Below, piece after piece: positions 1 through 5,470 of a stretch of DNA of 5,470 nucleotides. Where the stretch lies: NCBI GenBank assembly GCA_003520315.1, contig DOVA01000037.1:1-5470 (forward strand), read 5' to 3'. The notes beneath the pieces are model-generated. The model was given only the letters and a program-made list of their open reading frames with translations, was not told the DNA's origin and did no database searches. This DNA is from Rikenellaceae bacterium. GTDB lineage: Bacteria > Bacteroidota > Bacteroidia > Bacteroidales > UBA932. A program made the translations under genes and the position numbers. Each line of letters opens with the position of its first letter. Position 1 is the stretch's first letter.

Positions 1-2
1 CA

Positions 3-530
3 GAAAAATATGCACATGTTACCTTCTTTTTTTCAGGAGGCAGAGAGGAAAAATTTGAGAATGAATTCAGAATATTAATTAATTCTCCAAAAGTTGCTAC
101 CTATGATCTTCAACCTGAAATGAGCGCTCCTCAGGTAAAAGATGCGCTTATAGTGGAATTGGAAAAGAGAGAATATGATCTTGTGGTATTAAACTTTGCA
201 AATGGAGACATGGTAGGACATACAGGAGTCTATGAAGCTATTCGCAAGGCAGTGAAGACTGTAGATGAATGTGCTTCTGAGGTGGTAAAGGTTGCAAGAG
301 AGAATGGGTATTCTGTAATTATAACTGCAGATCATGGTAATGCCGACTATGCACTCAATCCTGACGGATCTCCAAATACAGCACACTCTTTAAATCCTGT
401 TCCTTTTATTGTGGTTGACGATGACGTAACTTCAGTAAAGGATGGGATTCTTGCGGACATTGCACCAACAATTCTTAAGTTAATGGGAATTCCCGCACCT
501 GAGGCTATGACCGGAAAAGTATTGATTTAA
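3..530 (+). CDS. gpmI: 2,3-bisphosphoglycerate-independent phosphoglycerate mutase, C-terminal part (5' end outside window)
   Basis: The enzyme interconverts 3-phosphoglycerate and 2-phosphoglycerate in cytoplasmic glycolysis and gluconeogenesis, using two Mn2+ ions and a phosphoserine intermediate. The open frame enters from the left edge and gives 175 residues, about a third of the usual ~510. Visible family motifs, numbered within the fragment, are [13 protein letters not shown] (1-13, substrate-binding segment), [15 protein letters not shown] (28-42), [12 protein letters not shown] (64-75, metal ligands Asp69 and His73), ITADHGNAD (107-115, metal ligands Asp110 and His111), and His128 in AHSLNPVPF. 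The catalytic serine and the first metal-binding Asp lie outside the window. The ATG at 120 is internal, because strong GpmI homology continues upstream of it to the edge. The stop is TAA at 528-530, 15 bases before dnaE, which suggests co-transcription. The [10 protein letters not shown] wording is the form I associate with Bacteroidota. Nothing looks damaged. Confidence 0.97.
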   Translation, partial: EKYAHVTFFFSGGREEKFENEFRILINSPKVATYDLQPEMSAPQVKDALIVELEKREYDLVVLNFANGDMVGHTGVYEAIRKAVKTVDECASEVVKVARENGYSVIITADHGNADYALNPDGSPNTAHSLNPVPFIVVDDDVTSVKDGILADIAPTILKLMGIPAPEAMTGKVLI

Positions 531-545
531 AAAACAACCTGTTAA

Positions 546-3500
546 ATGTCATTTGTTCACCTTCACGTTCATACTCAATATTCTATTCTTGATGGTGCTG
601 CCAATATTTATAAACTTTTTCTCAAAGCATCTGAGGATAATCAAATAGCACTTGCCATAACCGATCATGGAAACATGTTTGGTGTAAAGGAATTTCTCAA
701 CACGGCCAAAGAATTCCCTAATGTAAAGCCAATTGTAGGCTCTGAATTTTACTTGACCAGAGAAGGTCGTTTCAATAAAAGAGGCAAGGAGGATCAAGGT
801 GCATATCATCTTATTTTGCTTGCAAAAAATCTCAACGGATACAAGAATCTGATAAAACTGTCATCGTATGCTTATATTGAAGGTTTTTATTATAAGCCTA
901 AAATTGACAGGGAGCTTCTTGAAAGATATTCAAAGGATTTAATATGTACATCAGCCTGTTTAGGCGGAGAGGTGCCACAGGCAATTATTGGATGGAATCT
1001 TAGAGAAGCAGAAGAGACTATTTTATGGTACAAAAACCTGTTTGGAGAAGACTATTATCTAGAATTACAACGTCATGAAACCGATATTCCTGGCGCAAAC
1101 AATACTGTATTTGTCACGCAGCAGTTTGTAAATGAAGAAATTGTTAAACTTGCTGTTAAACATGGTATCAAGTGTATTGCTACAAATGATGTCCATTTTG
1201 TGAATCGTGATGATGGAGATGCACATGACAGGCTTATTTGCATCACAACTAATTCAGATCTTGATGATCCCAAGAGACTGCGATACACAAAACAAGAGTA
1301 TCTTAAAACTCAAGAAGAAATGGGGGCAATCTTTAATGATATGCCTCAGGTATTGGATAACACAATTGAGATAGCAAACAAAATTGAAAGATATTCGATT
1401 GAATCGAGTCCTATACTTCCAATATTTCCTTTGCCAGAGCAATATTCCGATTCAAATGTGTATTTAAGGGATCTTACGTATCAGGGTGCCTTAAATAGAT
1501 ATGGGACTATTACACCTGAGATTAGAGAAAGGATTGATTTTGAACTAGATACTATTAAAATAATGGGTTATCCTGACTATTTTCTCATTGTTCAGGACTT
1601 TATTTGTGCGGCTAGGAACAACGGAGTATCAGTTGGACCTGGTAGAGGATCCGCTTCAGGTTCTGTAGTGGCTTATTGCCTGACAATAACCGATGTGGAC
1701 CCATTAAAATATAATTTACTTTTTGAACGATTTCTTAATGCCGACAGAATATCTTTTCCCGATATAGATATTGATTTTGATGATGACGGAAGATCCAAAG
1801 TGTTTAAATACGTTGAAGAAAAATATGGTAAAGACCATGTTGCGCATGTTATAACTTTTGGAACCATGGGTGCTAAAACTGCTATCAGAGATGTTGCAAG
1901 GATACAGAAACTTCCGCTTAGCGAGGCAGACAGACTTGCAAAACTGGTCCCGATGAGATTTGGAGAGGACGAAAATGGTGATAAAATAGAAGTTTCTCTG
2001 GAAAACTGCATAGCAAATGTACCTGAGATAGCAGAAGCATTCAATTCTAAAGATCCTCTTCTACGGACTACGATGGAATATGCGAAGAAACTTGAGGGTA
2101 ACGTTAGAAATACAGGGGTACATGCCTGCGCTGTAATTATTGGACGGGATGATCTTAGAGAATATATTCCAATTTGTATCAGCAAAGACAAGGAGACCGG
2201 TGAGGATATTTGGGTATCTCAATATGAAGGGTCGCACATAGAAAAGGTAGGTATGCTCAAAATGGATTTTTTAGGGCTGAAGACTTTATCAATTATTAAA
2301 GACGCATTAGATAATATTAAGAAAACAAAACATATAGTACTTGATATTGATACAATTCCTTTAGACGATCCTGCAACCTATGAACTTTTTAGTCGAGGTG
2401 ATACAATTGCCACTTTCCAGTTTGAAAGTGATGGTATGAGGAAATGGTTAAAGGAATTAAAACCCAACAGGTTGGAAGATCTTATTGCAATGAATGCTTT
2501 ATATCGTCCGGGTCCAATGAATTATATTCCAGATTTTGTCGATCGTAAACAAGGAAGAAAAAAAATTGAGTATGATCTGCCCGGCATGGAAGAGATTCTA
2601 GCAGAAACCTACGGCATAACTGTTTATCAGGAGCAAGTCATGCTTCTGTCTCAATTAATAGGAGGCTTGACAAAAGGTGATGCTGATCAGCTGCGTAAGG
2701 CTATGGGCAAGAAAGATAAAAGGTTAATGGATGACTTGCATACTAAATTTATGGCTGGAGGAGAAGAAAGAGGACATTCTACTGAAGTGCTTGATAAAAT
2801 ATGGAGAGACTGGACTGCTTTTGCAGAATATGCTTTCAATAAGTCTCATTCTACCTGTTACGCATTGATTGGATATAGAACGGCTTACTTAAAGGCTAAT
2901 TATCCAGCTGAGTTTATGGCAGCGACATTAAGTCGCAATCTTAACGATATTGAAGAGATAACAAAATTGATGGATGAATGCAAGCGGATGGGCATAAGAG
3001 TTTTAGGACCTGATGTTAATGAAAGTTCCAACAATTTTACTGTTAATAAAAGAGGCGATATAAGGTTTGGAATGGCAGGGATTAAAGGCGTGGGATCACT
3101 GGCAGTAGAGAGTATTGTAAAGGCAAGAGAAGAAAAAGGAGAACCATTTTCCTCTTTGTTTGACTTTATTGAAAGAATTAATTTAGGGATTGTTAATAGA
3201 AAAACATTGGAATCGTTAATTTTTGCAGGAGCACTAGACTGTTTTGAGGAAATAAAAAGAGAGCAGTACATGCTTCCTACATCCAAGGAAGATACTTTTC
3301 TCGATGCTCTCATTAAGTATGGTGTAAAATATCAGAACGATGTAGTTAATAGTGGGAATTCTCTTTTTGGAGACAGCGAAACCATTAAGTTAGTTTATCC
3401 GGAAATTCCGCCTTTAACAACAGAAAGCAATAAATATGATTTGCTTAATCGGGAAAAGGAACTGGTTGGAATGTATCTTTCTGCTCATCCATTAGATCAG

Positions 3501-4133
3501 TTTGCATTTGAGGTTAAACATTTTACAACAAACACTCTTTCAGAGATTGGAGAGTTAATTGAGAAAGCTTCAAAAGATTCAGGGATACAGGGTAAGGAAT
3601 TGATAGTGGCCGGGATGACTACAAATGTCAGGATTGCCTATACCAAGAATGGGTCTAAGCCATTTGCCAATTTTACAATTGAAGACTATGGAGGGACTTA
3701 CAGCTTCACGCTTTTTTCCAGAGATTATGAAAATTACATGCAATACATGCAGCCAAATCTTCCTTTGCTTATCAAGGGTGCTATTATACCAAAATTCTCC
3801 TATGATATCGGTAAAAGTGAAGCGCCAAAGAACTTTGAGTTTAAAATAAAGGGGATAAGGCACTTGGCAAATACAAGAGAGGACTTTATCAGGCAGATTA
3901 CATTCAATATTCCTGTTAACTTACTCACAGCTGATCTAAGAAAGAAATTTGTGAATAAAATCAAGGAGAATCCTGGTAATGCTATGGTTATAGTCAACAT
4001 ACTTGACTATAAAAATAAAATAAGTGTTGAATACTTCTCTAAAAAATATAAAGTATCACTCAATCAGCAATTACTCGATTATCTCGATTCACTATCAATC
4101 GGATATGCTTTTACTCCAACCTTGAGCTTTTAA
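546..4133 (+). CDS. dnaE: DNA polymerase III alpha subunit (replicative C-family polymerase)
   Basis: This is the catalytic subunit of the replicase and extends DNA with dNTPs as part of the holoenzyme at the fork. The ORF is complete at 1195 aa; E. coli DnaE is 1160. The N-terminal PHP domain (about 1-290) has HLHVHT (5-10), Asp16, DHG (40-42), Glu67, His88, Cys138 and NDVHF (214-218). The C-family palm has GPGRGSASGS (364-373), PDIDIDF (405-411, catalytic Asp406 and Asp408) and KMDFLGLKT (572-580, third Asp574). Further family blocks are RNTGVHA (521-527), ALYRPGPMNYIPDF (651-664), ITVYQEQVM (691-699) and NKSHSTCYALIGYRTAYLK (765-783). A helix-hairpin-helix segment (GIKGVG, 845-850), a likely beta-clamp contact (NSLFG, 938-942) and an OB-fold (about 1018-1090) follow, then a poorly conserved tail. 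The ATG at 546 is chosen because the conserved FVHLHVHT begins two residues later. No Shine-Dalgarno sequence precedes it. The gene starts 15 bases after gpmI, and its last 39 bases overlap the convergent ThiL-like gene. Confidence 0.98.
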   Translation: MSFVHLHVHTQYSILDGAANIYKLFLKASEDNQIALAITDHGNMFGVKEFLNTAKEFPNVKPIVGSEFYLTREGRFNKRGKEDQGAYHLILLAKNLNGYKNLIKLSSYAYIEGFYYKPKIDRELLERYSKDLICTSACLGGEVPQAIIGWNLREAEETILWYKNLFGEDYYLELQRHETDIPGANNTVFVTQQFVNEEIVKLAVKHGIKCIATNDVHFVNRDDGDAHDRLICITTNSDLDDPKRLRYTKQEYLKTQEEMGAIFNDMPQVLDNTIEIANKIERYSIESSPILPIFPLPEQYSDSNVYLRDLTYQGALNRYGTITPEIRERIDFELDTIKIMGYPDYFLIVQDFICAARNNGVSVGPGRGSASGSVVAYCLTITDVDPLKYNLLFERFLNADRISFPDIDIDFDDDGRSKVFKYVEEKYGKDHVAHVITFGTMGAKTAIRDVARIQKLPLSEADRLAKLVPMRFGEDENGDKIEVSLENCIANVPEIAEAFNSKDPLLRTTMEYAKKLEGNVRNTGVHACAVIIGRDDLREYIPICISKDKETGEDIWVSQYEGSHIEKVGMLKMDFLGLKTLSIIKDALDNIKKTKHIVLDIDTIPLDDPATYELFSRGDTIATFQFESDGMRKWLKELKPNRLEDLIAMNALYRPGPMNYIPDFVDRKQGRKKIEYDLPGMEEILAETYGITVYQEQVMLLSQLIGGLTKGDADQLRKAMGKKDKRLMDDLHTKFMAGGEERGHSTEVLDKIWRDWTAFAEYAFNKSHSTCYALIGYRTAYLKANYPAEFMAATLSRNLNDIEEITKLMDECKRMGIRVLGPDVNESSNNFTVNKRGDIRFGMAGIKGVGSLAVESIVKAREEKGEPFSSLFDFIERINLGIVNRKTLESLIFAGALDCFEEIKREQYMLPTSKEDTFLDALIKYGVKYQNDVVNSGNSLFGDSETIKLVYPEIPPLTTESNKYDLLNREKELVGMYLSAHPLDQFAFEVKHFTTNTLSEIGELIEKASKDSGIQGKELIVAGMTTNVRIAYTKNGSKPFANFTIEDYGGTYSFTLFSRDYENYMQYMQPNLPLLIKGAIIPKFSYDIGKSEAPKNFEFKIKGIRHLANTREDFIRQITFNIPVNLLTADLRKKFVNKIKENPGNAMVIVNILDYKNKISVEYFSKKYKVSLNQQLLDYLDSLSIGYAFTPTLSF

Positions 4134-5129
4134 TTCGATTTCAGATCCATCCGGAGTAACCAAAACTGGACTATTTATGGAGGATGTCAGGTGTCCTATA
4201 ATATCTATTTGAGGGAGTTCGCGCTTAAGTTCTTCATACTTGGAAAGAGGTACTGAGTATAAAATTTGAAAATCGTCACCTCCGTTAAGAGCTGCTGTAA
4301 TTGCATCAATATTAAATTCTGCAGCCATTTCAAAAGTCTCGGATGCTATCGGGATTTTATCGAGATATATCTTGGCCCCCATACTGTGTTTTTTGCAAAG
4401 GAACTTCACAGAATCAGCAAGTCCGTTAGTAATAAAGTAACCATCAGAAGGAATAATTCCGTTGCTCGACAAAATTTCTATAATTGAATTATCTAGTTGA
4501 GGATTGAGATATGATTTAAGAATAAATTTATAATCATCTAATTTTGGCTGAAGCAAAGGATTGTTATTAAAAACAGTTTTTTCTCTTTCAAGAAGTTGCA
4601 ATCCCATATAGGCAGCTCCGAGGTTGCCGGTGATACATAGAAGGTCTCCTGATTTAACTTTGGGTGTTTGAACAAACAGCTCTCTTTTTTGTTTTCCTTG
4701 GGATGAAATGCTAATGGTCAAGCCTGTAAGTGACGATGAAAGATCCAAGGAAACTAAAGAAATGTTGTATTCTTCAATTGCAGCTAATGTACCAGCCCAA
4801 AGTTCTTCTATATCTTCTACACAGAATCGCTTTGAAAGACCAATACTTAATGAGACGGCATAAGGATGGAAATTATGTGCAATTAAAGACCCAAAGGCCT
4901 TTAAAACAGATTTATAACCAAGATATTTGAGAGGTGTATAAACAAGGTCAAAATCAATCCCTTCTAAAAGAAGTTTGTGTGAAGATATCCAGCAACAATT
5001 TTCATCTGCCAACGATATGGAGTCTGAAATTGAATGATTGGCCTTCGATAAAAGATGGTCAATCAAGTTTATTTTTCCCACCTTTTCTATTGGAGTTCTC
5101 CCTTTATTTTTCTCAGCTGTCATTGTCAT
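4095..5129 (-). CDS. ThiL-family (thiamine-monophosphate kinase-like) protein with degenerate active site; probable pseudoenzyme
   Basis: The 344-aa protein aligns by eye along its whole length with ThiL, which phosphorylates thiamine monophosphate to the diphosphate and belongs to the AIR synthase-like (PurM/SelD/HypE) fold. Retained blocks are LIDHL (22-26), LLLEGIDFDLVYTPLKYLGYKS (53-74), VSLSIGLSKRF (92-102), SSSLTGL (131-137), GNLGAAYMGLQLLEREK (168-184), LNGGDDF (281-287) and the C-terminal IELKAQGW (331-338). The catalytic blocks are altered: GxGDDAA reads SLADENC (39-45), STD reads SSH (49-51), SDI reads GSL (80-82), GGDT reads SLDL (127-130), and IDISDGL reads YFITNGL (231-237). Kinase activity is therefore doubtful, so no gene symbol is given. 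The ATG at 5129 is chosen because ThiL homology begins just after it. An ATG at 5123 is an alternative, and further in-frame upstream codons would run into sufB and show no ThiL similarity. There is no frameshift or internal stop. It is convergent with dnaE and divergent from sufB. Confidence 0.88.
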   Translation of the reverse strand: MTMTAEKNKGRTPIEKVGKINLIDHLLSKANHSISDSISLADENCCWISSHKLLLEGIDFDLVYTPLKYLGYKSVLKAFGSLIAHNFHPYAVSLSIGLSKRFCVEDIEELWAGTLAAIEEYNISLVSLDLSSSLTGLTISISSQGKQKRELFVQTPKVKSGDLLCITGNLGAAYMGLQLLEREKTVFNNNPLLQPKLDDYKFILKSYLNPQLDNSIIEILSSNGIIPSDGYFITNGLADSVKFLCKKHSMGAKIYLDKIPIASETFEMAAEFNIDAITAALNGGDDFQILYSVPLSKYEELKRELPQIDIIGHLTSSINSPVLVTPDGSEIELKAQGWSKSISD

Positions 5130-5145
5130 GATATTAATTTGTTCA

Positions 5146-5153
5146 CAAAAATA
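5146..5153 (-). promoter_or_regulatory. Candidate Bacteroidota -7 box for the ThiL-like gene
   Basis: Read on the minus strand the box is TATTTTTG, an exact match to the TAnnTTTG element recognised by the primary sigma factor of Bacteroidota. It ends 16 bases before the ATG at 5129, which would give a 5' leader of roughly ten bases. No good -33 TTTG sits at the usual distance of about 20 bases; the nearest TTG is about 25 bases upstream. The region is A/T-rich, so a chance match is possible. Confidence 0.45.
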
Positions 5154-5165
5154 GTTTAAAAGATA

Positions 5166-5173
5166 TAACTTTG
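5166..5173 (+). promoter_or_regulatory. Candidate Bacteroidota -7 box for sufB
   Basis: The box is TAACTTTG, an exact TAnnTTTG match, ending only 7 bases before the sufB ATG at 5181. Transcription would start at or within a few bases of the start codon, so the mRNA would be leaderless or nearly so. A possible -33 partner TTTG lies at 5138-5141, but the 24-base spacer is a few bases longer than the usual 19-21. There is no Shine-Dalgarno sequence before the ATG, which fits both the phylum and a minimal leader. Confidence 0.55.
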
Positions 5174-5180
5174 CGCCACA

Positions 5181-5470
5181 ATGAATGCAGATGATATAAT
5201 CCATAAAGTAACGGAGACTGATTACGAACACGGCTTTGAAACTGTTCTTGATCAGGAATATTTTCCTAAAGGGCTGAATGAGCAAATAATTACAGGTATT
5301 TCCCACAGGAAGGGAGAACCGGAATGGCTGCTTGAATTCAGACTTAAAGCTTATGCCAAGTGGTTGACAATGAAGATGCCGACATGGGCTAATCTCGTTA
5401 TTCCTAAAATTGATTTTCAGGATATTATTTATTTTGCAGCTCCAAAAAAAAGTGGAGGTGACGCAATATT
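5181..5470 (+). CDS. sufB: Fe-S cluster assembly scaffold protein SufB, N-terminal part (3' end outside window)
   Basis: SufB, with SufC and SufD, forms the cytoplasmic SUF scaffold on which iron-sulfur clusters are built before transfer to apoproteins. The window holds 96 codons plus two bases of a protein that is normally about 470-500 aa. The diagnostic N-terminal region is clear: PKGLNEQIITGIS (29-41), the strongly conserved GEPEWLLEFRLKAY (45-58), then a WLTM segment and IPKIDFQDIIYFAAPKK (74-90). The beta-helix core and the cluster-related cysteines and histidines lie beyond the edge. The ATG at 5181 is the first in-frame start, and the spacing to the first conserved block fits SufB. 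An alternative is SufD, but the EPEWLLEFRL block with the IDFQDI...APKK stretch favours SufB. Whether sufC, sufD and sufS follow cannot be seen. The gene is transcribed away from the ThiL-like gene across 51 bases. Confidence 0.94.
   Translation, partial: MNADDIIHKVTETDYEHGFETVLDQEYFPKGLNEQIITGISHRKGEPEWLLEFRLKAYAKWLTMKMPTWANLVIPKIDFQDIIYFAAPKKSGGDAI

Noticed and set aside
120..530. A short independent gene starting at the ATG at 120
   Set aside because: The same frame is open to the left edge and upstream residues match GpmI ([13 protein letters not shown]), so this ATG is an internal methionine.
1673..2191. 172-codon open frame on the minus strand
   Set aside because: It lies opposite the most conserved polymerase core of dnaE, is rich in Ser and Leu as expected from a shadow frame, and shows no recognisable motif. 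The same applies to 2900-3313 (-) and the other antisense frames inside dnaE.
2411..2430. Inverted repeat CACTTTC / GAAAGTG with a 6-base loop
   Set aside because: It sits in the middle of dnaE over a conserved protein block (ATFQFESDGM) and has no T tract, so it is explained by coding and is not a terminator.
3735..3752. Tandem 9-base repeat TACATGCA(A/G)
   Set aside because: Only two copies, encoding Tyr-Met-Gln twice in the DnaE OB region. This is too short to call a repeat element and probably reflects a small local duplication or chance.
3625..3849. 74-codon plus-strand frame inside the 3' part of dnaE
   Set aside because: It is out of frame with the OB-fold coding sequence, which is itself well conserved. 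There is no start signal and no known family.
4095..5129. Plain annotation as a functional thiamine-monophosphate kinase (thiL)
   Set aside because: Overall similarity would pass an automated threshold, but the Mg2+/ATP-binding motifs are mostly substituted, so activity should not be assumed.
5130..5306. Extending the ThiL-like gene upstream to an in-frame ATG at 5306 (403 aa)
   Set aside because: The extra 59 residues resemble no ThiL N-terminus, would overlap the well-supported start of sufB on the other strand, and would cross both candidate promoter boxes. ThiL similarity starts just after the ATG at 5129.

Overview
The window looks like a chromosomal, housekeeping stretch of a low-GC member of the Bacteroidota, probably Bacteroidales-like. 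Three things point there. The proteins carry wording I associate with that phylum, such as [12 protein letters not shown] in GpmI and the LLLEGIxFDLxYxPLKxLGYK framework in the ThiL homologue. None of the three visible start codons has a convincing Shine-Dalgarno sequence. Both divergent start regions carry an exact Bacteroidota-type -7 box (TAnnTTTG). The assignment comes from memory of family sequences, not from a search.

Layout, left to right. Positions 3-530 (+) hold the last third of gpmI (cofactor-independent phosphoglycerate mutase), cut by the window edge. After a 15-base gap, 546-4133 (+) encodes a complete replicative DNA polymerase III alpha subunit (DnaE, 1195 aa) with all catalytic aspartates and an apparently intact PHP metal site. 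It converges on, and overlaps by 39 bases with, 4095-5129 (-), a 344-aa ThiL-family (thiamine-monophosphate kinase-like) protein. A 51-base divergent intergenic region follows, with one candidate promoter in each direction. The 5' end of sufB (Fe-S cluster assembly scaffold) then runs off the right edge from 5181 (+).

The gene set does not form one pathway: glycolysis, replication, a thiamine-kinase relative and Fe-S assembly sit side by side. gpmI and dnaE are probably co-transcribed. The ThiL homologue and sufB share a compact divergent promoter region.

The observation most worth following is the ThiL homologue. The open reading frame is intact and its fold-defining stretches are very recognisable. 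However, most of the acidic metal- and phosphate-binding motifs that define the kinase are replaced: GxGDDAA, STD, the SD of helix 2, GGDT and the ISDGL region. It reads as a pseudoenzyme or a repurposed paralogue, not as a working TMP kinase. I found no RNA genes, mobile elements, CRISPR arrays or clear intrinsic terminators, and no gene-free stretch longer than 51 bases.
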